Part shown: positions 22,744-33,440 of the stretch, piece after piece
How positions within the stretch are numbered: the stretch's first letter is position 1
Layout: the number at the start of each line of letters is the position of its first letter
From: Apostichopus japonicus
Lineage: Eukaryota; Echinodermata; Holothuroidea; Aspidochirotida; Stichopodidae
DNA length: 64,000 bases
NCBI RefSeq assembly: GCF_037975245.1
Contig: NC_092583.1
Coordinates: 13,359,764-13,423,763 of the forward strand
Direction: 5' to 3'
The notes under the pieces: model-generated
Databases searched by the model: none
Seen by the model: the letters and a program-made list of their open reading frames with translations, nothing else
Told to the model about the DNA's origin: nothing
Program-made: the position numbers and the translations under genes

Positions 22744-23541
22744 GTAAGGTTTACACTTCTATTGCCTCTTTACATAACTTTTGAAGTGCCACTTTAAGTG
22801 TTATAAAATATACCATAATTTTGCCATTTTTGGTTTCGATGATAATCGTAACCTTTGTAATCATGCGTGTGTGTATGCGTGTGAAGCCCAGCTTGTAAAC
22901 ACGATATCTCAAGAAGGGAAGCTTGGACAGTTCTCATATTTGGTACATAGGAGTACCTTATTAAGTACAAGAAGCCTATTGTTTTTGGTGTAGGTCAGAG
23001 GTCATTTAAGGTCACCAGAGGTTAAATAGTGAAAAGCTTGTAAACATGATATCTCAAGAAACAAAGCTTTGATTGATTTCATTTTTGGTATGTAGATTGA
23101 CCACATTAAGTACAAAAAGCCTATCGTTTTTGGTGGATGTCGAAGGTCATTTAGGGTCACTAGGGGTCAACTTGTAAAAACCTTTTCATAATATACTGTA
23201 TCTCCCATCGTCCAGCCTATAAGTAGATGACATGGGCGATTTGCCTCATAAGAATAGGAGGGCCTATTGACAATTGAAAATGATCTTACGGGCATCCGTA
23301 GATTTGAATCTGAACTCGCGATAATATCCCCATTGACTTAACTGTGTCGCTAGAAGTCCTGAATTGCTATGTACATAGCTACATACATGTGTGTGTGTTA
23401 CAGTGTCTTCCAAGGCTTGCTTGCAGACCATAGATATAAAAGTGCTAGAGCTTCTGCAACACTTGTCACTCATCCGTATGGATATTTTGCTAAAGAGTTG
23501 ATGTGATTTCGATGGAATAGTGCACTTGAATGGCAAAGCAT

Positions 23542-24589
23542 CATAGGCGTAGGAGCCTGATTTGATTTGGGGGGGCTGTAACGACTTGCCCGAAAAATAT
23601 AACCAAAATTTTTCGCACGCTACACGCGCGAAAAATTAGGTAATGTGCTATCAAGATTATAGGCATTCATTGGTTATTACATCACATGCCAATAACCAAT
23701 GAATGCCTATATGACACGCACAATAAGACGTTAAACGCACGCAAAGCGCGAAAAATTTTGGTTGTATTTTCCCTGTTATTACCCTTCCATATTGGTTATA
23801 ATTATTGGGGAAGTTACAGTAATAACGATAATAATAATTTCACTTTAACCGTTGAAAAACACACTGCAAACTTTTCTTCTTTCAGTAGGTGCCCGAAAAA
23901 TTATCAGCATATTGCCCGAATTTTCACCAAAAAAATGGAAAAACACATTGCAAACTTTTCTTCTTTCAGTAGGTGCCCGAAAAATTATCAGCATATTGCC
24001 CGAATTTTCACCAAAAAAAAAAGAATGAAAAACACACTGCAAACTTTTCTTCTTTCAGTAGGTGCCCGAAAAATTATCAGCATATTGCCCGAATTTTCAC
24101 CAAAAAAAAAAGAATGAAAAACACACTGCAAACTTTTCTTCTTTCAGTAGGTGCCCAAAAAATTATCAGCATATTGCCCGAATTTTCACCAAAAAAAATG
24201 GAAAAACACATTGCAAACTTTTCTTCTTTCAGTAGGTGCCCGAAAAATTATCAGCATACTGCCCGAATTTTCACCAAAAAAAAAAAGAATGAAAAACACA
24301 CTGCAAACTTTTCTTCTTTCAGTAGGTGCCCGAAAAATTATCAGCATATTGCCCGAATTTTCACCAAAAAAATGGAAAAACACATTGCAAACTTTTCTTC
24401 TTTCAGTAGGTGCCCGAAAAATTATCAGCATATTGCCCGAATTTTCACCAAAAAAAAAAAAGAATGAAAAACACACTGCAAACTTTTCTTCTTTCAGTAG
24501 GTGCCCGAAAAATTATCAGCATATTGCCCGAATTTTCACCAAAAGTTTTGGTTGGGGGGGCTGCAGCCCCCCCGCCTCCTACGCCTATG
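23542..24589. mobile_element. 1,048-bp hAT-like non-autonomous transposon with internal satellite
   Basis: Ends are CATAGGCGTAGGAG and its complement CTCCTACGCCTATG. Flanks are CAAAGCAT (23534-23541) and CGAAGCAT (24590-24597), an 8-bp target duplication with one mismatch. Inside are a perfect 21-bp inverted repeat (23658-23678 with 23691-23711, spacer 12) and an eight-copy satellite. G-run and C-run sequences sit just inside each end. No transposase is encoded. Confidence 0.85.
23855..24545. repeat. 86-90-bp satellite, eight copies, inside the transposon
   Basis: The block TTTCAGTAGGTGCCCGAAAA recurs eight times at spacings of 85 to 90 bp, starting near 23882. Two unit types are mixed, one with AAATGGAAAAACACATTGC and one with AAAGAATGAAAAACACACTGC. 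Because few stops occur, long frames run through it on both strands, but spacing is not a multiple of three and the frames shift between copies, so they are not genes. Each unit contains TTCTTCTTTCAG, a good splice acceptor. Confidence 0.93.
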
Positions 24590-25741
24590 CGAAGCATGCC
24601 TTCTCTAGAAAATATTTGTAGATCATTGGTACTTCTGGTTGGATGTAAGTTGCACAGGTACCACGAATTTCAAAACATTTCTTGGCCAGCTGCCAAGGAG
24701 AAACTAGGTCAAGCACCTGTGAACTTGAGATTTGCTTTCACTTCATGGAGTTGGCTGTAATGTTGGCCTAGTTTTTCTCAATAACTTGTGAAACTACCAT
24801 TGACAGGGTCCACAAGGTTGATATTTTGGGACTAGTTGTGAATGGGGTAAGGGATTGTTTCAAAACATAACAGTTATGTGATCCAATGTCAACAAAGGTC
24901 AGTCAGGGGTCAAAAACTAGTATTTTTGCAATAACTTTAGAACCAAATGTCCATCAAGGTTGGGAGTTACACTATTGTAATACAATAGTAGACCTGCATT
25001 TGGGTGACCTTTGACCTCAGGTTGACCTCCAGTGACCTGTATTAGCTTCTTTCAAGTTGATTCTTTCAAGTTTCGTGGGCATATTCCAATCTAAATTGTC
25101 CATAAGTGGACTCCTCTGCAACCTTAATGTGCGAAGTTATTAGAGATTTGGTTTGGTTTGTAATACTTGGTGTGCGGATTCATAACATTGAGTACAAGAA
25201 CCCTACTGTTTTTGATGGAGGTGTGTATAACCACGTATAGACTGACCTGTGTTAGCATGCCATAGTGTTATTGTAACAGCTAGTTCTGGTTATACTAACA
25301 AGCAGAAGACTAGTGCATTGAAGTCATCGAAACCTCAATGCATTTTGCATTCTGGTTATAAAATAAAAAAGGCCCTTTTGTTAAAGGTTTATGGACACCT
25401 ATGAACAGCGTTGTCTTAATCACTTTAATAAGCATAGAAATTGTGAAAATAGCTGCAACTTGGATCAAAGATTGACCATTTTTACAAGTCTTTTCTTAAT
25501 TCTAGTTCTATTGATGAAGACACATTAGCTAATTATGCACATTGTTGATGATGTGAGTGACTGCCTGATGTTCTGCTATTTTATTCCTTTCCACACACTA
25601 CAAATGTACTGAATATGCAGCAAATTGGCTAGGTGTCCTTAGTACTTTAATATAATCACCATGAATCTACTGACTCAGATTGTGCCCTCAGTAGGATGGA
25701 AATGTTGATTTTATTCTTCTTTATCTTCTTCTTACCATTAG

Positions 25742-25867
25742 ATGTCAATGAATGTGAAGAGGCAAGTCCATGTATTCAGTTGTGTAATAACACACAGCCA
25801 GGTTATGAGTGTAGCTGTAATGAAGGGTTTTTTGCTGTTGGACCAAACACATGCTATCCAAAAGAAG
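25742..25867 (+). CDS. LRP exon 23: calcium-binding EGF B1-b
   Basis: Phase 1-1 exon of 126 nt (acceptor CCATTAG, donor GTAATT). EGF with DVNEC at the start and CNNTQPGYEC, which fits the Asp/Asn hydroxylation consensus. It is equivalent to exon 59. The following 882-bp intron has short GAGTAC-rich loose repeats around 26190-26350 and nothing else recognised. Confidence 0.93.
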
Positions 25868-26749
25868 GTAATTTGAAAAAAAAGAACAAAAATCATCTGT
25901 TTAGTATATAACATCTACTTGAAAAACTAGATGCAGAGATGTGGATGGGATTCCTTGGTTGAAGAAAAGTTTAAAAAAGAACAATTGTAGCTTACAAATG
26001 AATGTACAGAGAGAGGCATTTTATTCTCATGAAACAGGATGAATCATAATTATGTAGAAGACAATCCATTAAATGTGCAAGAGGATATAATATTATGTAT
26101 TAGCTAGGTGCTATGGAATCAACAGGTAAGTATTTTACCTGTGTATGTAGTAGGTATCCGCCTTTGTTAATATATCCCACCATCCATGCAACAGACTTGT
26201 AGTTTGAGTATACAACAGCATGAGTACCAGTACAAATAGAATACCCCTTGGTATGAGTACAATTACGAGTACAAGTCACTAAGTAAAAGAACCTAAATCT
26301 GCAATAGTATCTATACTAGATTTTCCATACTATCTCGAGTATCAGTAGGAGTACCAATCTACGAGGGCAAGCAGGCGTACAGGCAACTATGCTAGAATAC
26401 CAGTATATAACTACCAGACTCAGTATAATCAGATCATCCCATTGCTAACATTATCAATAAGCAATCTTTACAGTTGTAACTGGTATCATTTTAAATCACT
26501 CATGAAGCAACATCATTGCAGGATAATTATAATGCAATGCACTTCAGGAGGTGGAAGACTGGGCAAAAGGAAGGAATTATTTGCCTGTGCATCTTGTTTG
26601 GAAGCTGTCAAATTTCCATCCTACACCCACTGTTTCATCTTGCTGCATTTCCAAAACAACTTTTCAATTTTTCTTTAAATCTACAAGTAATAACACTGAA
26701 ACAGAAAAGAAACATAAAATATGAATATTGTACTCTTTGTATTACATAG

Positions 26750-26878
26750 GGGAACCTGTCCTTGTCGAATCACTCGGAAACGAAATCAGGTTTTTTAATC
26801 TAGTTTCAAGAAACCACACAGCCACATGGAACCTGCCATTCTCATGGGCAAAGGCTCTGGACTATGACCCAGATTCAA
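26750..26878 (+). CDS. LRP exon 24: propeller B1, first blade
   Basis: Phase 1-1 exon of 129 nt (acceptor TTACATAG, donor GTAAGT). It starts a second class of propeller, with GEPVLVESLGNEIRFFNL as first strand. Exon 60 (GQGPRLLYASGREIRFINY) is the paralogue. The exon break after the first strand distinguishes B propellers from A propellers, where exon 7 or 43 runs on. The donor of this exon has been copied three times downstream by a 149-bp tandem array. Confidence 0.9.
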
Positions 26879-27475
26879 GTAAGTTATAACTGATTACAGT
26901 ATCAATGGATGGAAAGACAGACCTTGTTACATTGAGTACTCTATTTCTATGAGGTAAAATGTGAAAAGTAGTATGCTGGGGGGGCTGCAGCCAGGCTGCA
27001 CAGGTTGTACTCTGTTAGGCTTCACAAGTAAGTTATGACTGATTACAGCATTAAAGGATAGAAAGGCAGTCCTTGTTACATTGAGTACTCTATTTCTATG
27101 AGGTAAAATGTGAAAAGTAGTATGCTGGGGGGGCTGCAGCCAGGCTGCACAGGTTGTACTCTGTTGGGCTTCACAAGTAAGTTCCGACTGATTACAGTAT
27201 TAAAGGATAGAAAGACAGACCTTGTTACATTTAGTACTCTATTTCTTTGAGGTAAAATGTGAAAAGTAGGATGCTGAGGAGGCTGCAGCCAGGCTGCACA
27301 GGTTGTACTCTGTTAGGCTTCACAAGTAAGTTCCGACTGATTACAGTATTAAAGGATAGAAAGACAGACCTTGTAACATTGAGTTCTCTATTTCTGTGAG
27401 GTAAAATGTGAAAAGTAGGATGCTGAGGGGGCTGCAGCCAGGCTGCACGGGTCCAACTCTGTCGTGCTACACAAT
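26879..27475. repeat. 149-bp tandem array, four copies, each with a copy of the exon 24 donor
   Basis: Copies begin with GTAAGTT at 26879 (the true intron start), 27028, 27177 and 27326, a period of exactly 149 bp. Each carries TGAGGTAAAATGTGAAAAGTA and the MITE core CTGCAGCCAGGCTGCAC. Between copies only scattered bases differ. The array must have arisen after a family 1 MITE landed close to exon 24, because the unit joins the intron start to MITE sequence. Confidence 0.95.
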
Positions 27476-27590
27476 TTCACACAATAGGCACTGCAGGGTA
27501 GAGATTACCCCTATTGTTTGATACTTGGTTCATCCTAGCTGAGCAGGATATTACAGCTGCTGTACGGTTTCTTTTTGACACTGTGCCTAA
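27400..27590. mobile_element. Family 1 MITE, right part, attached to the tandem array
   Basis: From the last array unit onward the sequence continues as a family 1 element: TTTCACACAATAGGCACTGC, a CAGCTGCTG block and the terminal repeat TTTTTGACACTGTGCCTAA ending near 27590. It shares ends with the copy at 16201. Confidence 0.75.
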
Positions 27591-28184
27591 TTGTTTGTTG
27601 GAGTTTTCTTGGCCCTAAGAGATCTAATAACATGGGTAAATGGTAGAAATACATACTTTGGGCTTTGGTAATGAGTTGGAGTTCTTTCTTAAACATACAG
27701 TGGGAATTTGTTTCTGTTTTTGTAACTTTCAAGAGGATAAGTCTCAACTTTGAGAGAGCTGCTAAATTTTATGTCCAGCATCCCTTCTGGTCCCCACCAT
27801 ATGTGTGCATTGTTATTAAAGTTTCTGTTTCCATAGTCGTTAAGGAAACCTGTAGATTGTGAAAGTACAATTCCAATACCGACATTGCCACTGAACACTC
27901 TTTTGTGCTTTTGTTTGAGAGGAGTGCAAGAGAATATTTCCTCCCATGAGAACTATGCTGTCGGCTGCACATTTAACCTAATAATATGATAAAGACAAGC
28001 TCAGAATTCTTATGCAAATCAGGCTATGCTACATTATGGAATTGTCATGACAATGTTGTTGTATAGCTATTCCTGTACTTTTCTGTACTATTTCTTCTCC
28101 CCTCACCCTCCCCCCCCCAAAACAGGACAATAACTGATGGGAGAAATATCACTCTGAATTTGTGATTTTGTTTTCTGTACACAG

Positions 28185-28314
28185 ATACTCTTTTCTGGTT
28201 GGATACGGAATCAAATGTCTTGACTAGATCACAGTTGGACAATTACAATCCAACAGTCACCCACTTTATTCACGCCCACCAGCCAGACACCATCGCAGTA
28301 GACTTTCTAACAAA
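28185..28314 (+). CDS. LRP exon 25: propeller B1, blade 2
   Basis: Exon of 130 nt, phase 1 in and phase 2 out (acceptor GTACACAG, donor GTGAGT). It carries TLFWLDTESNVLTRSQLD, a degenerate YWTD strand, then DTIAVDFLT as the blade end. Exon 61 has the same phases. The following 625-bp intron has a C-run near 28360 and no repeat I recognise. Confidence 0.92.
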
Positions 28315-28939
28315 GTGAGTAACATAAAAAAATTCTGTTGAGTCTACCACCCACTCTCCCTCCCCCCCCCCCAATTTTTGTGCCAATAAATTGTTATCTT
28401 TCTCTCAGGATAACTAGTGTACCAATTTAAAAAAACAACAATTTTTTTGGCTTAATCTATAATGGTTTCACACACACAAAAAAGAAGGAATATGGAATTT
28501 TCAAAAAGAAGTATCTTTGGTGATGTTTAATAGTTTCCTTCAGAAAAAATTTGTCATAATTTTATGAAACAGAAAACAAGCTTAATTTAATTATAATGTG
28601 CTGTAAAATATTGAAGCCATCCACTTTTGTCGGGCTGTAATTATACTGCATCTTTACATTTTGCGTTAGTGTTATTTTGGAAAGTATGTGAACCCTCAAA
28701 AAATTGCATCATACTGTTACTTTTGACATACAATATGAGGTCTAAGAGCTGTGTGTTATACGTACTGTAGCCAGCTCTTTCATGCCTGTAATTTGATGAG
28801 AATAAAGTTCTGTACCAAAGTAAAGAGAGCCATATCTATAGCTATTTAACCACCAAGATTTAGTGCCTCCATCACCAACATATGCATTTTTTAATGACCT
28901 TTTCATCTCTTTATCTCTCCCTGTTGATTTACCAACCAG

Positions 28940-29098
28940 TAATATTTATTGGACTGACTATGGAGATCCGTTTGGAGGCATGACTTTAAATGATGTGCCT
29001 AGAATCTCTGTCATGAACTTTGAAGGAACTTATCAACTTACAGTGGCCAGAATGGAATTTGGAGTACCCAAAGGGCTTGCGGTAAATCCAAAAAGAGG
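28940..29098 (+). CDS. LRP exon 26: propeller B1, blade 3
   Basis: Phase 2-2 exon of 159 nt (acceptor CCAACCAG, donor GTAAGG). It contains NIYWTDYGDPFGG, an intact YWTD tetrad, then PRISVMNFEG and VPKGLAVNP. The loop with GMTLND is longer than usual for a blade. The following 836-bp intron contains the 360-bp family copy 1 and a partial duplication of exon 27. Confidence 0.94.
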
Positions 29099-29364
29099 GT
29101 AAGGCTATTACAAAAAAATGTTTACTGAGACTCTCAAAAGCAATCACGCAATAAACAATGACTAAAATGAGGTGCACTGTCTGACAAAATGTTGATACTG
29201 TTATAAAGGGTCAACATATTTGTTACAGTGTGACTAATAATAATGGTGTGGTATGTTCATTATGTCTTACAATAGCTAACTAACCACTTGTTCAGTTTCA
29301 TGGCGTTGTGATCATTCAGGATTTTAATAGGCACATTGTCACAAATTTTATGTTGCAAAGGTGT

Positions 29365-29734
29365 ACATGACGGTCAAGCTTGCCTATAGATAAACAGTGC
29401 TCCTCAAATTCACTCGAGCATCAATAATTTGTTACTTGATAGCATAAACTACCCCATGTACTGTCATTATGATTCATCCTTTAGCGCACCTAATTAATTG
29501 ACCAGCCACCGTATGATTGTAACCACAAGTGCTCTAATTGCCAGCACTACATTCCTGTGTGAAGACAAAATTGGCTTGACCCACTGAAACACTGTCTGTT
29601 TAATCATGCATAATGTGCAGAGGAACATTCGGTATGGCTAGCATTACAAACTGGGGTATATTTTCAATCTCCTGTCTTTGACCACAAACAGGGGAATGGG
29701 GTGGTATTTGCTATAGGCAGGGAAGATCGTAATG
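29365..29734. mobile_element. 360-bp dispersed element, copy 1
   Basis: One of four related copies (others at 35313, 37251 and 54293). Shared blocks are CTCAAATTCACTCGAGCAT, ACTTGATAGCA, TTGACCAGCCA, ACCACAAGTGCTCT, CCAGCACTAC and GGCTAGCATTACAAACT. The start CATGACGGTCAAGC and the end GGCAGGGAAGATCGTAATG form a weak inverted pair around TGCCTATA. No coding capacity is visible. Confidence 0.8.
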
Positions 29735-29784
29735 TTTTGTATTGTCAGTGAACAGGCATCACAGTGTTGCATCTTTTCACAAGT

Positions 29785-29874
29785 TACATGTTCTAGAGTG
29801 TGTTGTTTGTATGTACAGATCAATAGTTCAATGCTGTTGGGTCAGCTAGAGGTTAGGCCAGTTATTGAACAAGC
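29785..29874 (+). pseudogene. Partial duplicate of the exon 27 acceptor and 5' end
   Basis: The 90 bp here are a diverged copy of 29901-29991, 116 bp downstream. Both have TACATGTTCTAGAGTGTGTT, an acceptor (GTACAG here, ATGCAG in the true exon), and then coding-like sequence ending GCCAGTTATTGAACAAGC. In the frame required after exon 26 this copy meets a TAG stop and lacks the WMNG continuation, so it cannot replace the real exon start. Confidence 0.88.
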
Positions 29875-29934
29875 TTCAGGGCACATCATCACATGGTTAA
29901 TACATGTTCTAGAGTGTGTTGTTTATACATGCAG

Positions 29935-30164
29935 ATTAATGTACTGGTTCAACACAGTTGGGTCACAGGGTAGGCCAGTTATTGAACAAGCATGGATGAA
30001 TGGAGATCAGCGACAAGAGATTGTAACTGAAGGCTTCTTCTCAGTGGACAGTTTTGCAATTGACTACAACCATAACGACGTAGTCTACTTCACCGACCTG
30101 CTATTGGGACTATTCTCCATGAATTATGATGGAAAATTTGTGACCTCCCTGAGTAGAAATTATG
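29935..30164 (+). CDS. LRP exon 27: propeller B1, blades 4-5
   Basis: Exon of 230 nt, phase 2 in and phase 1 out (acceptor CATGCAG, donor GTAAGT). Two YWTD-like strands are visible: LMYWFNTVG and DVVYFTDLL. In between stands EGFFSVDSFAIDYNHN, which ends a blade. The 5' end of this exon is duplicated upstream (29785-29874). The following 666-bp intron holds a TATTG-type repeat. Confidence 0.92.
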
Positions 30165-30394
30165 GTAAGTTTAAAGACAAATATGTAGAACAAGTCACTT
30201 AAAGGATACCCTGTTGATATGTGGAATAGTTGCTATCAACTTGTGAAATTCAACTTTAAGAATTTTCAAGTTTGATCAAAATAATAGTGACTAGATTTAT
30301 ATCAATATAGAAATCTGATATTAACATTGTTACAAAATTGACTCCAATATCTGCCTAAGAATTTCACTTCAATATCACTATAATGAATAATGTA

Positions 30395-30725
30395 TTTGCA
30401 ATGTAGTGTATTGCATTGTATTATGATATTGCAGTGTATTGTATTGTAGAATACTGTGTTATATTGCAATCTATCATAGCATAGTTTATTATATTGTAGA
30501 GGGTTTTAGTTAATGTAGGGCACTGTAGTGTATTTGCAGGGTATTGTGGTGGATTATAGTGTAGTGAATTGTATTATATGGTAATGTACTGTGTTGTGGT
30601 GTAGTGAGTTGTGTTGTGTTGTATTGAGCTGTGTTGTAGTGTATTGTATTGTAGAGTTGTGTAGTGTAGTGTAGTTAAATGAATAGTATTGTAGTATGCT
30701 GTGTTATAGTATACTGATGTGCAGC
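30395..30725. repeat. Degenerate TGTATTGTAG-type tandem repeat
   Basis: A long run of 5 to 10-bp units such as TATTGTAGTG, TGTATTGTAT and TGTGTTGTAG, with many variants. No coding capacity on either strand. Confidence 0.85.
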
Positions 30726-30830
30726 ATGAATGATTGAGGCTGACCTGATATATCCAGAAGGCCTTAAACGTCCAGCTCATCGCTATTAAGATCCTGTAAA
30801 TCAGATATAATCACCTCCTTCTTCCATCAG

Positions 30831-31010
30831 GTGTCTTCCTACCAGTGCGTCTTGATGTATTTGGAAGTTTCATCTATTGGACTTCAGAAAATGATTTTTT
30901 TTCTGTATTTACAATGGACAAATTGGGGCGATTACCACCAGAGGTTCTCCAAGTAGAAACTTTCAATCCGCAAGATTTGAAAGTCCTTCATCCTCTGCGA
31001 TATAACTTGG
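30831..31010 (+). CDS. LRP exon 28: propeller B1, last blade
   Basis: Phase 1-1 exon of 180 nt (acceptor CCATCAG, donor GTGGTT, which is weak). It encodes RLDVFGSFIYWTSEND, a YWTS variant, and a closing strand FNPQDLKVLHPLRYNLG. With exons 24-27 it gives a propeller of about 276 residues. In A propellers the last blade is in the same exon as the one before; here an additional intron separates it. The following 795-bp intron shows no repeat I recognise. Confidence 0.92.
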
Positions 31011-31805
31011 GTGGTTAGTATTTTTTTTTTGATCATGCTTCTCCTTCTTATTGCTCACCTTAGAAAATATGTTTTCTTTATTATTTGTAAATTTGGTAAG
31101 AAAAATGAATGTATCAATATGAAAATGTGTCAAAACTTAGGTTCCAAAATGCAGCTGTTGTTGGAACTGACCCATCCCTTGTTTCCATCTCCTGCCCCAA
31201 CACTTGCACAATACTCAAGTGATTTTATTCAGTAAATTACATGTCCAAGTTCCAGTGTACACATTTTGCCTTGATATTCTTGAACACTTTTTATAAAGAA
31301 AATTAAAAAATATTTCATAGAAAGCCAATTTTGATCTGAAAGTATCAGAGCTGTTTAACAAGATATACAAAGTTGCATTAAAAGTAAGCAACAACAATTT
31401 GATTGGCCAGTATGCTTTCTTATTTTTGTTTCAGAAGTTGTAGATTTTTTTTTAGAATTTTAGAGAGTCAATTGGAACTGTGATTGATTTAAAATTGAAG
31501 GAAAATATTCATCAAAACCTGGTTGTATTATTTTCTTTTGTCCAAAATTTTAAAAAAGAAAGTTTTTATTGTCAAAAATATTCAACACTTTTGAAACAAA
31601 ATAGGTGAGAAGTGGAGGGGGGAGGAATGAAATGATGTAATGTGTGCTTGTATCATACACATTGGAGATATATATATTGTATGAGAAGAAGTAAACACAT
31701 AAAAAAGACCTCAAAGTTTGACTTCATGGTTTAATGATCATTTAAGTATTGATGTCCTTATTATTTGCTAAATATGTTATCTTGGTTATTCTTGTCCCTT
31801 TGTAG

Positions 31806-31955
31806 ACTTAATAAATCCTTGTGAAAGCCATAATTGCTCCCATTTGTGCCTGCCCACACCCACGATGAATGGTCTCAGACGTCGACAGAATTACACTTGT
31901 GCATGCCCGGATGGGTCACATCTTTCTCCAGGAGACATTTCTAACTGCATAGAAG
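31806..31955 (+). CDS. LRP exon 29: EGF-like domain B1-c
   Basis: Phase 1-1 exon of 150 nt (acceptor TTTGTAG, donor GTAAAA). EGF-like domain with six cysteines (NPCESHNCSHLC...CACPDGSHL) and an insert rich in arginine (GLRRRQNY) between the third and fourth cysteines. It follows propeller B1. The following 745-bp intron shows nothing recognised. Confidence 0.92.
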
Positions 31956-32700
31956 GTAAAACTGGGAGAGATGATATATTTATGCAGTACCACCTTGTAG
32001 GCCTATTCAAAGGGCCAGCTGCAATTTTTTATTAGTATTCCATGATCTAACTTTCACATTGGTCATGGACTGACATAGATTCTTAGTGAACCACATAGTG
32101 ATAATTCAAGTGCTTATGTTTTTGGGGTTTTAAACTCAGGCGGCTGAATTTTTATTGCAAGTTGCTGTTGGTGCCGGTCAGTTATTTCCAGCACTGGAAC
32201 AGATACTTTTTAAGAAAAGTAATCCAGGTTTTTCTGGGCACAACAATAAACAGCATGATCCTCTCTCTAAACCCCAGTCCACTTACACGGGGATATTTGA
32301 ATAGATACACATCATAATACTTTGCATTCAACACTGGACCATACAATCAAAATAGGAAATGCTCAGAAGTTGTGTTGTTACATAATTGCAACTGTTGTTA
32401 AATAGTAATTTGAGGATAATTTATGTAAGGTGTCATCACTAATAAATAGTCTCAGAAGATTGTATGACTTTGTCATGATATATCTATTGTTCAAATTCAT
32501 TACCAGACAATGATATTTTTCAGTGTAATTTAATTATGCTACAATTGACTCCCTTCCCTTTCTAGATTTTCTAGTTTTTCTATCACCTTTTTATTCATGA
32601 ATTCATTTTCCAATCACTCTCTGCTGCCGCATTTTGTTCCATAAGATAAGTTTCCATGATATGACCCATTCTTCCCCCCGCCATGTATATTTGCTCTTAG

Positions 32701-32829
32701 GACCAGGACCGGCGTGCACCGGTGCAGAAAACGGAGGCTGCAGTCATATCTGCTCTACTTCACAAGGAGAAGCAATCTGCACGTGTCCCCCTGACCTAGT
32801 GTTATTCAACAATAGAAGAGTCTGTGTTG
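32701..32829 (+). CDS. LRP exon 30: EGF-like domain B1-d
   Basis: Phase 1-1 exon of 129 nt (acceptor GCTCTTAG, donor GTCAGT). EGF-like domain with ENGGCSHICSTSQGEAIC and TCPPDLVL, the form usual after a YWTD propeller. It is a second post-propeller EGF, present in B1 but absent from A1 and A2. It joins supermodule 1 to cluster A2. The following 1,230-bp intron holds a fragment of the GGTCAAAGGTCA repeat family. Confidence 0.92.
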
Positions 32830-33044
32830 GTCAGTATAATAATATTATCTTTATGATTGTTGTGTATTTGAGCCATCATGATCGATAGTGAACTGCTTGA
32901 ACAAAGCGAGTTTCAAGTTCTCAGACATCATTTGAAAACTTTCACCACATCATCAGAAGAATTCTATTGTTAATGGGGAATTGTTAAGTGGTGAGATTAG
33001 GGTAAGTGGTCTGATTGTAAAACACAACTGTGTGTAAAGGTGGT

Positions 33045-33440
33045 TTAAGGGGGGGGGGGTGTTGTATGAGTGTGAACATGTAGAGGGGTGCTGGTCATAT
33101 GTGTGTTTAATACATCATATACAAGTATGGATATATAATGATGGGCAACAACTTGAGCATGTCTCATACTTAGCAGTTGGGTGTACACTGATTGTTTTGG
33201 TGGCGGCCAAAGGTCATTTGAGGTCACTGGAGTTCCAAATTTGAAAATCATATGAGCATGACATCTCAAGAAGGACAAGTAGAGTCCAAACCCATACCTG
33301 GGTGTGTGGCAATCTCATATTTAGTACAAGCAGTCTGTAGGCCTATCCAGAGAGTGTAGTCTAGTGTTAGGTTATGTTGGAGGTTAAAGGTCATCTATGA
33401 TGTCAACATGTCGGATGTTGTAAGTGTTGATATTTCAATT
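33045..33440. repeat. Fragment of the GGTCAAAGGTCA repeat family
   Basis: It holds the marker blocks GACATCTCAAGAAGGACAAG, GCCAAAGGTCATTTGAGGTC and GGAGGTTAAAGGTCATCTA seen at 20025-20690 and 22886-23190, here more diverged. A G-run opens it. Confidence 0.6.

Larger units (their letters stand above)
22829..25358. mobile_element. Composite minisatellite element, interrupted by a hAT-like insertion
   Basis: The left end is GGTTTCGATGATAATCGTAA and the right end carries CATCGAAACCTCAATGCA then CATTCTGGTT, an inverted pair. It resembles the element at 20025-20690. At 22886-23190 it has two to three units with GATATCTCAAGAAGGGAAGC and GGTCAGAGGTCATTTA; the right part (24890-25250) has further GTGACCTTTGACCTC blocks in the other orientation. 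A separate transposon at 23542-24589 is nested inside. Treating both parts as one element is inference. Confidence 0.5.

Noticed and set aside
23686-24760. Long open frames on both strands with repeating LQTFLLSVGA-like and ANFSSFSR-like translations
   Set aside because: They are the satellite inside a transposon read in three frames. Unit length is not a multiple of three, there is no start context, and no codon bias is visible.
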